Assembly (NCBI GenBank): GCA_022539475.1
Contig: VCMS01000048.1
Coordinates: forward strand, 62,001 to 126,000
Source of the DNA: Gracilaria domingensis
Lineage: Eukaryota > Rhodophyta > Florideophyceae > Gracilariales > Gracilariaceae
Length of the DNA stretch: 64,000 nt
Reading direction: 5' to 3'
Positions within the stretch are counted from its first letter, which is position 1, and every line of letters starts with the position of its first letter. The notes under the pieces are model-generated. The model was not told the origin of the DNA. It did no database searches and saw only the letters and a list, made by a program, of their open reading frames with translations. Shown in pieces: positions 40,885 to 51,537 of the stretch. The translations under genes and the position numbers were made by a program.

Positions 40885-43613
40885 TAGTACAGCGGTTTGA
40901 ATGAAAAAGTGGTTCCTTGACTGATCGGTGAAGCTTAGTTCGAGAATGCAGAACAGGTCAGGCCAGCTCTGCTTAAGAAAGTCTCGTCGACGAGCGTGCA
41001 GGGTGAGACAGAGACGTTTTCGGAGTTTGACTGGGCGGCCTAGTTTCCAAATGCATCAGTGCTTTATCAGTGTTTCATCATATTGGGGTTAAGAGGGCTA
41101 CTAAGGGTGCACACACCAGCCAGCTGCCGGGTTCAAAATGACCTAAACTGCACTTTTTGTATAATTCTCTGGAGGTATGTTCGAACCGAAAAGAACTCGC
41201 CTCAAGACAAACCCATGCTTGATGTCGTCGGGCCTTTGGTACAAGGGTAGTCCAGTCCAGGAAAACATGACAGACTTCTTTAATCGACTTTGCCTCCTTT
41301 CTTACCCTTGGTGTTTCAAGTTAATGCTTTCAACAACTTCCTCACAACCTTCCCTTTAGTCCTCCATTTCGCTTGACATGGCGCACAATCTTCTACCCGC
41401 TCAGTTTCCTCGCAATCACGTGCACGAGGCCGCCCGACGGGTTCCATAGAAGTTGCTGCTCGACGTCCAGGCATTCTGGTCAAAAAATCCCCATGATGTA
41501 TCGGTCAAGCGTAACGACCTCGCCAATGCCGCGTTTGCATCCACCCAAACTCTAAGAGTGTATGTATGTACGAGACTGCTGCATATACAACTCCACCAGC
41601 TTGTGCTGCAACGGGTTTGGTGTGCGCAAATTGGGGAACAGTCGCGACATAGGTTGAAATCAGGTGGAAACGGTACGGCGATGCCAAGAAGAAGCAAAGC
41701 GCCTATAGAAGCGGACATGTAGCGCCGAGGAGCGCGCCACAGCTGGCGGGTTCAAAGCACACGGAGAGTTGGAGAAACTCGATGAGCGAGGGCGGCTGCG
41801 TCGTGGAACGGTTTGGGTGTAAGTAAAAGGTGTAGCGAGAGGAGCATGGGCCCTGAAAATGAGCCGAAGAACTGAACTGCGTCAAAGAGAACGGGGTACA
41901 TAGAGGCGTAGATTGCGTATCTCGGTGAAAGTACGGAAGATAGGTGTGTGGGTCACTAATATGTAGCACAAAAGAAGTGGACAATGGCACGGTTCATCTG
42001 CCAGGTTGACGTGCAAAGAGGAACTCGTGATCAAACTTTGACGGCGATACAAGTTGGGAGGCGCAAAGCAAATGGAACCTCACGCGGGCAATGCGGTCCA
42101 GGGTAGCGTCAGCGACTATGTTTGTGGAGTATACGTGTACTCGGCGAACGGCTCATGTAGAAGCTCTCGCACAACCATTTTCATCGCGCGCGAGGATGCG
42201 ACGGGAGAAGGTGACCATGAGTGGAGCCTGTAGCAAGAGCGCGGCGGAGGCATAGATGGTGGATTTGTTGCGTGGATGCTAGACTTAATGCTTGGCCTGA
42301 GGGACTTCTGAAGGCATCAGGTCCTCGCGCTTTGATGCCATCGGGCGATGCGCACGTTATCTGCGAAAGCTTGCCAAAGGATCGATTCACTCACTTGATT
42401 TTGCGCTTTACCTTCCATGCTAACCACGCATATGCATCAAAAGCGAGGTGCGGAAGAGCTCCCGCCTACGTGTACTGTATTCAGCGCAGGCAGCCTCATG
42501 ATGTCATTGAGCGCAAGGCAGCTAAGAGAACGGCGACGGTGAGGCGGCAATGCGCGATGAAGCGGCGATACGTCGATGTGGGGAGGCAACCAATGGTGGC
42601 GCCCCACCAGCTGTTGCCTTTCTTCGCCCTGCCGCTGGAACACTGCAAAGTGTTGCGTAGTTTGGAAGAAAAGAAAAAGATGGTAGCTTCTAGATACCCC
42701 TTTTTGCGACCAGAGATCAATGTCCAGTCTCTGTGCGGCACGTCGCCCAACGGCGAGCGCAACCTGCACACGCACTTCGCATCTTAAAGTTACGAAAACG
42801 AAGCCAAACAAAAGCAACAAGAAAAGATACAATCATACACGCACCGTGTCCAGCCACTGTGGTTGCACCTCGACTGCGAAAGACAGACAATAAAAGAACA
42901 AATAGGACATGTCAAGAACTAAGTGCAAGTGCCAACTCAGATTGTAAACTGAACATTCTTACGGAGTGCTTTCCGCGTAGGAATCGCCAATTTGGCGCTA
43001 CTACTAATGGAACCACCTGGCTAAATCCATTCGCTTCAGCAGACGTTTGTTCGCCTTCTTCGCATCTTAACGCAGGTCGCCACAATAGCGAGAACTTCAA
43101 AGTCACGAACATTGTTCATGAATACATTATGTTGTCTTTCTTCATGGACCAATGTAAGACGCGAGACCAACGACTCCGACTCCTCCCGTCCTTCTCACCA
43201 GGTCATCAAAACATGTATAAACCTCCAAAGATAGTTCACATATCGACGTAATGGTCAGAGTCAAAGTATTGGCTGTGCTACCATGATCAATCGTACACGT
43301 TTCTTAATGTCTTTCTTTTTCTGCGGCCCCTTCACGCGGAACATGCCTGCGACTTTCACTGTGTTCTTTGCTCTATTTAGTAACGCCATTTGTTGCAAAC
43401 AACAAACAATTTGCAGGCAGAATTCAACACCGAATTCGTAAATGTTTCCATATCCACTTCTGCGGAGTATAAAGATACAATGCTTGCGGCAACCAATTTT
43501 TAGCATTCTTAGCCAGAGAAAGTGACCTGTTAATGGTTCTACTGTGGGCCCGGTAATCGGGGCTATTGTCCGCATTGAAGATAAATTAACTACTACCAAA
43601 GGTTCGAAGCATA
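40885..43613. other. Gene-poor 2.7-kb interval
   Basis: Several mid-length frames (for example 42221-42787 plus, 43261-43647 minus) overlap frames on the other strand and show no domain or codon pattern. I call no gene. Two short similar strings (CAGCTGCCGGGTTCAAA near 41126 and CAGCTGGCGGGTTCAAA near 41742, the second preceded by CCA) recall tRNA T-arms, but no tRNA folds around them. Confidence 0.4.
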
Positions 43614-44687
43614 ATGCAAAATTTAGAGGGTTGGGCGTCGACATCAAGCGTGGCCCTCAAGTTTGTTGCGAATATTGCACACAAGCATTTTAGGAACTCG
43701 GGAAAGGATGGCGTTCTTATGGTTACTCGATTCCTACCCCAAAGGAGGTGGTTTCTATGACTAAAGTCCTTTGGAATTCCGAAGCAGCCCCGCACTCGTG
43801 GAAACACGACAAACTGAACACTCTGGGCGAGAGGATGAGAGAATTCGAGAAGAGAATAGAGCTCGTTGGACCCATCCCTCGCTCGTCTTCGCTTCGAAAT
43901 TGTTTGAAAATGCTATCACAGAGTGTTTGCAAAGTGTGACCGAAGCTGCAGAATCGATCTTTAATTCATCTGTACAAAGCTATGCGAGGCACGTACACCC
44001 CATTCTCGCGAAGCATCTTGCGTCTGCGACATCAAGACTTTTCTTTTTGTGCGCAGACACAGTGCCTCACAGCACATGGAAAGTACGATGGTGGCGTCGT
44101 CCTAGATTCCAGCTCCTAGTGCCGGACTCATGCTCCCTAACCGTCTGGAAAGAAGAATAAGTGCATTAAGGGAGGGTAACTTTGAGGATTTTGCGTTTGA
44201 AAGACTGAAGAGCGCCATGCAGAGGTTCAGAATGTGGCAAGACTCTTGCCGCTGTGGCAAAATTCTTGCCACAAGAGATGATCATAGTAGTGCGTACCAG
44301 AGAATCGCTTCGAAGAATCGAGAAGAGCTGCGAGAGTGTCGTCCTGCAGCAAGCAACGTCCCGTTTATTGATTTCGAAACGAGCAATACGAGGTGGTATA
44401 TTACTGAGTCAAGTCGCAAGGAAACGGTGAGAATTGACGAAGAAGAAGCGAGAAAGTTCCTGGAGTACTTAGAAAAATGCATGACTGATAAATATGCTTC
44501 TGTTGGCATCATTAACATTCCAAAGGCTGACAAGGCCGTGCTTACCGTCGTCTTCAATAACAATTGGGAGTCAAGGCCTCAGGATTCATCAGCTAGAGCG
44601 TTGAAGATATTCGGCAAGCCTATTGATGTGAAAGTTGTTAGCGTATCAGAGTTGTCCGCCGTTACTTTAAGCAATGATTGCCAATGA
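43614..44687 (+). pseudogene. Uncharacterised locus read in three frames (multi-exon or broken gene)
   Basis: Protein-like sequence runs through changing frames. One frame has M-Q-N-L-E-G-W-A-S-T-S-S (43614-43757). A second has P-K-E-V-V-S-M-T-K-V-L-W-N-S-E-A (about 43725-43900). A third has L-F-E-N-A-I-T-E-C-L-Q-S-V-T-E-A-A-E-S-I-F (about 43880-44080). Finally 44130-44687 gives 185 codons with R-R-I-S-A-L-R-E-G-N-F-E-D-F and W-Y-I-T-E-S-S-R-K. A GTACGA donor at 44081 and a CTCCTAG acceptor near 44120 could join the last two. The earlier shifts have no good splice sites, so frameshift decay is the alternative. No family is recognised. Confidence 0.35.
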
Positions 44688-45841
44688 GTTTGTATTGGGG
44701 TTTCCTTACTATTTTGACGATCGCAGAACAGAAGTATGCTTCCGAAACTACAAGTTGTATCGAGGATGATGAAGAGTTCAGATCATTGAGTAGTCCAGTC
44801 GACAACAAAAAGAAAAGAAGAATGGTGCATAAGGAAAATGTCTACTTGAATGATGAGAGAGTGCAAAGCAGGATGTGGTCGTCACGGATGCTTTGTCAAT
44901 CAGGAACTCCGTGGGTTTGGATTGTCGTATGCCGCATACGTAACCGATGTCGCTGTCCAAAAATGCGAGCAGATTGAGAGCCAGAGGCTGCTCTCAAGCA
45001 GATAAAGGTAGCGAACCAGCTGAGAGTGCTATGACTTCTGAAAGATGTACTGAGCAACTACCCGATATATGGGAGGGACAGAACGTCGCACAGGGCTGTA
45101 CACAAGCGCCGAATGACCTGACGTGAGGCATTCACTGCGAAGTGAGAGCACGACGATAATGAACGACCATGTGGAAAGAAAATGGTTTGATTTGGGTCTA
45201 GCCGGGATAAACGAGTCGGCCGTGACGAATGCAGATACACAGATTGAGATGACATCAACGCATTGGAGATGCATCGGCCACTCGCATGATCAATGGCGGG
45301 CCGATGCAACTTCACACATGTTCATGAGTAGGACGTGTAACCACGAATTACACGATTCTGCACTAAACTTAAAGCGCGCCACTACAGTAGCGTTGCATGA
45401 TGCAATTTGCATCACGCTTGGCGATGGTGATTGTCACACGAAATGTTCGAAGTCCAACACGTCATGAATTGCCGCGCTGAACGCGACCTTTTCAGGTCCA
45501 CGGTGACGCATTCAAAACAAGCGCATCATACCAAGGGTAGGAGCAAGGCCCTGCGCACTGAAATCCCTTCACCAAAACTCGCACCTTATTGACGCACAAA
45601 CCCTGAGTTTATATGCGAAATGCCTTCTCCAATCTGTAGACTTTAAGCAACACCAGCAGCACCAAAACTTGTCAAACCATCACCCGAGAACCCGCAATCC
45701 GCCTTGCGAACAGGAGTTTCATATTTGAACTGTTCTTCGATGCTTTGAAGTCCACCTGTATCATAGTTTCCATCTCAGCTGTGCCTCCTGCTGTTGCTGC
45801 CGGGCTGAACAACACATCCAAGCGGATTTAGTAACTTACTC
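44688..45841. other. Intergenic, possible further exon
   Basis: An acidic/basic stretch at about 44729-44870 (Y-A-S-E-T-T-S-C-I-E-D-D-E-E-F) preceded by a CGCAG acceptor-like site could be another exon of the 43.6-44.7 kb locus; I could not join it in phase. The rest is featureless. Confidence 0.3.
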
Positions 45842-46734
45842 ATGGTTGACCAAGGAGATGATGTGGCAAACCTACGGCACGAAGCGAGTGGCGACCAAAC
45901 CCAAGAGTCTGATGAGCAATCAGGCGAGCTAACAGAGCGTCTTCAGCCTGATGTCGCAAGTGCAACAACTTCCTCCATTTCTAATGGCACAGCAGAAGGC
46001 TTCATTGACTCACCCGATTCCGTACCGCAGGATTTATCACTAATTGATACAAGCGAACAACCATCGGACCAATCGATTCAAACTACCGCCCGCATCGCGA
46101 CCGTTATATACGACATGTTAATCCGCGGAAGCGGCGACAACACTGAGAACGAAGCATACTATCTAGAGCTCATAAACACGTTCCCTGTATCTGCGGCTCT
46201 GGCACGCGAATACGCCACACATGTGGCGGAGACAATCTTCCAACCGATGCAATACACCCTGTACGCACAACAAGCCATGCGACATCGAAGGGTAATTCTG
46301 CGGCGGGTTAGCATATCCTCTATGGCCATGCTCTTCGGAATAGGAAGCGCATTTGTAGCCTCCCTTTGGCTGTGGTTCGTAATCTCGCTTGCAATTGCAG
46401 CTACTCTAGCACGCGCTATGAAAAACGACATTTTCACTTCCACAGTTCAGTTTTTTGCACGCCCAATACTGAAGACTGATGGCTTGACAGGCTCTTGTAT
46501 GAATGGGTGTTCAACTTTATGAACCAGGAGAATCCTATCGTTGCGATTCGAAATCACGGTTCAATGGCAGGAATGAGGACAAGTTTCAGTCCCAATCTAC
46601 ACATTACCACAGTATTTCTTATTCCAATTGTCACAGGGCTCGTCTATGCAATCATCGGGGGCCTGCTGGCAATCACCGTCAACATGGGTCTCAATGCGAT
46701 CGGCGGTATCCGCTATGAAGCTCATGAAGATTAG
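45842..46734 (+). CDS. Two-exon membrane protein of unknown family
   Basis: Model: join(45842..46496, 46613..46734), 258 aa. The 116-bp intron has donor GTATGA and acceptor ATTACCACAG, phase 1. Unspliced, the frame stops at 46522 and a second frame continues the hydrophobic sequence. Residues 1-75 are acidic and disordered (D-Q-G-D-D, E-S-D-E-Q-S-G-E-L). A helical region follows (R-I-A-T-V-I-Y-D-M-L-I-R, A-A-L-A-R-E-Y-A-T-H-V). Next is a hydrophobic pair of helices (A-M-L-F-G-I-G-S-A-F-V-A-S-L-W-L-W-F-V-I-S-L-A-I-A). Exon 2 adds one more (F-L-I-P-I-V-T-G-L-V-Y-A-I-I-G-G-L-L) and a short polar tail. No family recognised. Confidence 0.6.
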
Positions 46735-46932
46735 TTTTTCGTGAAATGAATCGCTTTGTTATCAATGATTCCACCAGTTCTCGAAGCACATTCTTCTTTC
46801 TGGTAGAGTTATGGTTGAGGCTTGACCAAGAACAAGATTGTAGATCACAGTTGATAGTGCGAGAGTGTAAAAGCGCAAGTGAAAACAAAAGTGCGACTTG
46901 CATTTGTCGCTCATAGATTGTGAAAGCGGCGC

Positions 46933-48054
46933 TTATGTACCCGTAGTAGTTGACGTGTTAATGGAGCAGAACAGCCAAGCGCCCAATGAAGCGCCAGTAT
47001 GTGCAATGTAGTCGGCTATGCGTTTCTTGCCCGCTAGGAAGAAGGAGTCAAACAAAACATTAAGCATGAGCAGCTCAAAAGGTCGAGCACCTCCTGGCAA
47101 GGGCTCGTTACAGGAAGGCGATAGACAGGCTGCAACCAACAACGCGTACACACAGGCGCCACCTCCATTGATCTCCAGTGGTGTGCTTGGCGCAATATAC
47201 TGTGAGGCGAAAACAGAGCGACGCGTCAAAACGAGCATTGCTAATGCTGTGGACGTAGCCGAGGAGGTAAGCACAATACCATACAGTCCCGATAAGGTGA
47301 CGATGCGATTCGAAACCAGAAGCGGGGCGAGATAGTTGATAGACACGATCGTTCTGAAAAGACGTAGAAGGGAACCACCGTGAGAAAGATGAAAAAAGAT
47401 CATGCACCACCAGTGACCCTTCTCCCGAAGGTTCTGCCAAGTGAGGGTGAAGTGATTCTTGGCTCGACTTGGAATCATGAACCACACTACGCCGACAATA
47501 GAAAAGAAGGCAATGAGCCACTCCCACGGCCGATCTGGCAAGGAGCGTTCTCGAAAAGCCTCAAAAGAACGGCCGTGCTGATAAGCTCGCGCGACACGCC
47601 GCATACGACGCACATGAGATCGCAGGAAGCGGATGACGTTTGGCAACTCGACCGATCCCGTGAAGCGGGCAGGGTGCGGCACGGGTAACCACAACGCCAG
47701 AATGCCTACAAAGGCAACACCAGGATTGTCCACGGTAGGAAACGGCTTGGATCGAGCAACGGTGAAAATGGCGTAGTCAATGGTCTCAAACTCCATATCG
47801 CGCAACATAGCAGGCTCTAGGCGATGGGGCGCGAACAACATCTCGAGCGCGACAGAAAGCTCAGGGTAGGCGCGTCGGGACTCGATGCAAAGCGGAAACG
47901 AGCCATCCAGACATTTGCGGCCGCGCCGCGTGGAGGACGGCTCGATACTGCGAATGAACGCGGCGAAACTCGAAGAGGAAGACGCAGACGGATTGGTCGC
48001 CACCAGCACCCAGAGCACGACGAGCGCCAGCGCGGCGCGACGCACAAAGCCCAT
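46933..48054 (-). CDS. Rhomboid-like membrane protein, predicted inactive
   Basis: Single exon, 373 aa from the ATG at 48054 in a perfect GCCGCCATGG context. The N-terminus is a signal/transit-like hydrophobic segment (A-A-L-A-L-V-V-L-W-V-L-V-A-T). The second half has rhomboid landmarks: W-W-C-M-I-F-F-H-L-S-H-G-G-S-L-L, matching the conserved TM2 H-x-x-x-H signature. The helix carrying the catalytic G-x-S-G reads N-G-G-G-A-C-V-Y-A-L-L (about residue 295, bases 47151-47175), so Ser is replaced by Gly. The last helix keeps the His of the dyad in Y-I-A-H-T-G-A-S-L-G. It is therefore probably a pseudoprotease comparable in principle to iRhoms and derlins. Subcellular site is uncertain (plastid or ER). 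Confidence 0.7.
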   Translation of the reverse strand: MGFVRRAALALVVLWVLVATNPSASSSSSFAAFIRSIEPSSTRRGRKCLDGSFPLCIESRRAYPELSVALEMLFAPHRLEPAMLRDMEFETIDYAIFTVARSKPFPTVDNPGVAFVGILALWLPVPHPARFTGSVELPNVIRFLRSHVRRMRRVARAYQHGRSFEAFRERSLPDRPWEWLIAFFSIVGVVWFMIPSRAKNHFTLTWQNLREKGHWWCMIFFHLSHGGSLLRLFRTIVSINYLAPLLVSNRIVTLSGLYGIVLTSSATSTALAMLVLTRRSVFASQYIAPSTPLEINGGGACVYALLVAACLSPSCNEPLPGGARPFELLMLNVLFDSFFLAGKKRIADYIAHTGASLGAWLFCSINTSTTTGT

Positions 48055-48523
48055 GGCGGCTAACAAGCGGCGCGCATCGCCCAAGTAGACCCGCCCTGAC
48101 GCGTCGCACCCCCGCGCCGCCCAGGCCCGCGCGCCGCGGCTCCATCTGCGATCTCTGATGCGTGCGACGCGTTGCCGCGATGTGCGACGCGCGTGCTGTG
48201 CCGCCTTGGCCTTTACAGCACCTGCTTACAGCGCGCGGTGTGGACACGTCGCTTTGCGCCGATTTTTGAGATTGTTTGTCGGCGCGCGCGCGCTGATTGG
48301 CGCGTTTTGGCGGTGTGTTCTGTGTGGCGGTGCAAAATCTGGGCGTGGCCAATCGGCGCGCGCCGTAGCGCTTCACGTGCGACGCACTGGCTGTTGCGCC
48401 GATTTGTTGTTACGCTGCACCTCGTTGCGCTCGCCGCTTCGTCGCGCGGGCCCCGTGTTCGCATCTTGAAGGCGAGTGACACGCTTCGGTCTCCTGCGCT
48501 CTAGCACCGAGCCGTGCGCCAAG
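48055..48523. promoter_or_regulatory. GC-rich divergent promoter region
   Basis: A 469-bp CG-dinucleotide-rich stretch between divergent genes, with GCGCGCGCGC near 48280. No TATA-like box is evident. It presumably serves both genes; no individual site can be assigned. Confidence 0.45.
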
Positions 48524-48994
48524 ATGACCCCCTTTCCAGCCTGCCAGGCCGCCTTCACGCAGACGGCGCCCGCGTCCGGGTCGCGTCTGCGCGTCGCGCC
48601 GCGCTGCGGACGGCGCGCGCGCCCGCGTGTGGCCGTCATGACGTTGCATCCGCAGGATCTGTCGTGGAGGGAGGAGCGTGATCGGCACGCCGTTGAGAGC
48701 GAGTTCATTTCCATTCGGCATGATGGCAAGGTTGATGCGGATATGGCCATGTTGAGAGAACGTATGCAACTGTTGGGGCAGAAGGAGAAACAATGGGCCG
48801 ATATTTGTCATCAGTTCCTGTCGCTGTCTATGCTCACGGGAGTTGCCCTCGTCGACCGTGATACGGGCGAACCCACTCTCAGGGCGTGGATTCTGTTCTC
48901 GTTGTCTGCTGCTGTGCCGCTGTACGTGGTTGCTTTGCTGATTCATTGGTTGCACACTACTTCTGTGTCGTTTGGAAGCGCTCTACCTTTATAG
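48524..48994 (+). CDS. Small plastid-type membrane protein, unknown
   Basis: A 156-aa frame from the ATG at 48524. The first ~38 residues (M-T-P-F-P-A-C-Q-A-A-F-T-Q-T-A-P-A-S-G-S) are acid-free, with Ser/Thr/Arg and Phe, like a plastid transit peptide. A charged helical middle follows (A-M-L-R-E-R-M-Q-L-L-G-Q-K-E-K-Q-W). One hydrophobic segment near the C-terminus (A-W-I-L-F-S-L-S-A-A-V-P-L-Y-V-V-A-L-L-I) suggests a single-pass or hairpin membrane protein. No family recognised. Divergent from the rhomboid-like gene across a shared GC-rich promoter. Confidence 0.55.
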   Translation: MTPFPACQAAFTQTAPASGSRLRVAPRCGRRARPRVAVMTLHPQDLSWREERDRHAVESEFISIRHDGKVDADMAMLRERMQLLGQKEKQWADICHQFLSLSMLTGVALVDRDTGEPTLRAWILFSLSAAVPLYVVALLIHWLHTTSVSFGSALPL

Positions 48995-49521
48995 CTGTTG
49001 GGTGCTGCCTGAACCATTCTGAAACTTTTCTATCACTTGAGTCGTATGTGTATTTGTTAACCAATAAGGCCATGTGATACCTTTGTCTACTTCCCTTTCG
49101 GCTCTTAAAAGGCATAATTCAAGTCGCTGTCTAACGCTGCGCTTACGAGGGTAGAAGTCGCTGCCCGGTAGAGTCTATCGCAGATGGAGGAAGCTTTTTT
49201 GCGTTATCCGCAGCACCATCTTATTGGTTCTTTTCTGCCTTTTGCGAACCTTTTCTCTATTTTGCGAATTTATTTGTTTTGTACATGTTAGTTACAGCAT
49301 TGCAATGCAGTAACTGCATACTATGCATAGCAGAGAAACCTCCGCCCTAGCTAGCATACTCTCAACCGATAATTACGCAATAGCTTTGCTTTGTTTCGCA
49401 ACAAGCAGAAATGTGCCTCAAAATGCTTTGGTCAGCTGCGAGGCTTCGAAGCTTGGCGTCTGTCCCTTTCCGCAGCTCCAGCAGGCCTTGTGCTTTTCGA
49501 TAGTTTTGCGTTGAGAAGCAA
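48995..49521. other. Intergenic between two plus-strand genes
   Basis: A 527-bp gap, presumably 3' UTR and promoter of the haemoglobin gene. Nothing else is seen. Confidence 0.4.
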
Positions 49522-50022
49522 ATGCAAAAACTTCGCAAGCAAGCAACTGAACAGAGCGGCATACCCTACAGCGCCGTGGAAGAAGCTCGCTCTGCAAATC
49601 TGTATGAAAAACTAGGGTGGGACAAAATTTGTGCCCTCTCAAACGCATTTTACACGGCCGTCTATAATGATGAGGAGTGGTTCCGTCGTTTATTTGCCAA
49701 CACAACGCGCGAAGCGGCGATGAGGAATCAACGTGAGTTTTTGGCGCAAGAATTTGGTGGGCCACCTCTGTATAAAGAACGAAAAGGTCACACGGCTATT
49801 CTCGGACGACACGGTCCTTATGCGGTGGATGGGCGTGCTGCGGAGCGCTGGTTGCAACATATGAGTGCTGCAGTACATGCCGTAGTTGAAGAAGAGGAGC
49901 TTCAGGTGATTATGATGAGGTATTTCGGACATATGGCGTGGTACATTGTGTTCGGTAAGCAGCTAGTAAATGGTATGAGGACAGTTGGCTATTATGGAAA
50001 GCACACTGAGGGTCAAGTCTAA
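49522..50022 (+). CDS. Truncated (2/2) haemoglobin, group II-like
   Basis: Single exon, 166 aa. The 2-on-2 fold motifs are present: Y-E-K-L-G-W-D-K-I at the A-helix, then F-Y-T-A-V-Y-N-D with the B10 Tyr. Q-R-E-F-L-A-Q-E-F-G-G-P-P-L-Y-K-E-R-K-G-H marks the E helix. H-G-P-Y-A-V supplies the proximal F8 His, and R-W-L-Q-H-M has the G8 Trp. The pattern F-G-G-P-x-x-Y ... H-x-P-[FY]-x-[IV] is that of group II (GlbO, plant/algal) globins. Functions proposed for the group are O2/NO/ROS chemistry, not O2 transport. The C-terminal ~30 residues exceed the minimal fold. No clear targeting peptide is present. Confidence 0.9.
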   Translation: MQKLRKQATEQSGIPYSAVEEARSANLYEKLGWDKICALSNAFYTAVYNDEEWFRRLFANTTREAAMRNQREFLAQEFGGPPLYKERKGHTAILGRHGPYAVDGRAAERWLQHMSAAVHAVVEEEELQVIMMRYFGHMAWYIVFGKQLVNGMRTVGYYGKHTEGQV

Positions 50023-51537
50023 GCAGACAGCTCAAGATAAACACCGGCACACAGACCGATGCAAGATAAGATACATTGCTGTAGTATAACTGAATCATTC
50101 ATGATGACTTTGGAAGAAGTCCAGATTGCTTTTGCTTCTTCCTCTTCTTTATTTCGGACATCAACCTCTACTTCCCTAGGTCGAAGTAGAACGTTCTTTC
50201 TACAGAAGGTCTAACCAATTCTTGGAAATTCAGATTTTGTCGTGCAGATAAGGGAGGGAGCGTTTCTCGGCGAGTGCTTTTGCTTCGTACGGCTTCGCAT
50301 CGAAAGTTGGTGAGGTTATCTTTAAGGATAGATTTCTACCACCTGGAGGTATGATAATATAATTGTACAAAGCTTGAAGTTATGTGATTCCAAAAAAGAG
50401 AAGTCTTCGACTGCACGTTCGCCCCTATCCCTTATAGGGCCATACGGTAAGCAGACAGATGATGTGGTAGGTAAAACTCGAGACTCATCTTACAAGGCAG
50501 TAAGCACCGCAAGTGTGAGGGAGTCTCACATCGTAGACGCGCATATCATATGCGCACCTAATACGAGAGAAATTGATTTGACTGGGCGCGAGAATCATTC
50601 TTCAAGCATGAGGAAGTCTGTTTAATCAGATCGGCGCTAGGCTTGAGCCCCGATGAGCACACTGACACTCTCGTCGACCAAAGGGCCACAAACAAAACGC
50701 ATGCGTTTCTACGTTTGTGAATCGCTTCGTTCGCTTCCCAAATGGGACAACACGTTAACTTCATTGCGCATGAGAAAGGCGCGATAAACTTACGTCGGGA
50801 CATTCTCGGCAAGCAGCCATGTGGGGTGCTGGCGTGCACAGCAGTGCGTTTCTTGAGCCTCATGTTGCAAGCACCTCTTGCGGGCAATACAAGTAGGCTA
50901 CCATGTGACATCGTTTCCTGACGGCGCAGCCACGACCACGGATGTTCCACGGTGCCAATGCTCGTAAAATGCACTTCCACGAGCAACTTGGCGGATGATC
51001 TATCCTTGAGTAATAAATGACATCATGTGTGAATTGCAATGGCATAGAAGGTACGACGGCAGATCTTGTGCAGAAAATGCCAGCCATTTCGGTTGGGCCA
51101 TCGTTGACCGGGGCCACAGGCGACCGGTGATCTCCCATTGAGAAATCTCCACGCGTCGGCGGGCGGACGGCGCCCGCGCGTGCCACGAGGATCGCGCGCC
51201 GCGCCCGATGGGGCACTTCCCCAAGCGCGGCCACACATTTGCTCATTTGCAGCGCACGTCGAGGTGCGAGTGGCAGCCGCCGTGCGGACGCCGCAAGCGG
51301 CACACGTCACCACGCGCAAGTGGGCCCATGTCACGGATCGAAAAAGCGCACGGTGGCGCTTTCTCGTGCCAATGATCGCCTTTGAGCTATCTTACTGTCT
51401 TCTCATACCGAAGGTAGATCGTAACCTCCCCCCTTACCGCTGCCAACGGAAAACCCCCCCCTCCTCGAGCCATCCCCCTTCACATCGCGCTGCCTACAGC
51501 CGCTTTCCGTGCCCCACCCTCAAGCCTGCTAGCATGG
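50023..51537. other. Gene-poor 1.5-kb interval, GC-rich end
   Basis: No supportable gene. The last 400 bases (51130-51537) become GC-rich and include short C runs before the next start, as upstream of the other lineage-specific genes here. Confidence 0.4.

Noticed and set aside
41126-41760. Two GGGTTCAAA strings as tRNA T-arms
   Set aside because: No matching acceptor or anticodon arms upstream.
42221-42787. 188-codon plus-strand frame
   Set aside because: Overlapping open frames on the other strand, no motif, and Arg/His/Cys-rich composition typical of non-coding frames.
43261-43647. Minus-strand frame of 128 codons
   Set aside because: No domain or splice context, and it overlaps protein-like sequence on the plus strand.
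44236-44275. Short repeat TGTGGCAA...TTGCCACA inside the frame-broken locus
   Set aside because: Only about 8-bp arms inside protein-like sequence; likely chance.
46497-46612. Frameshift/pseudogene in the 45.8-46.7 kb membrane protein
   Set aside because: A canonical, phase-matched 116-bp intron removes the stop and restores a single frame.
47824-48376. Arg/Ala-rich frames antisense to the rhomboid-like gene
   Set aside because: They are composition-driven shadows of a GC-rich region.
50860-51334. Several minus-strand frames in the GC-rich region upstream of 51538
   Set aside because: Low-complexity Arg/Ala products in overlapping frames with no domain.
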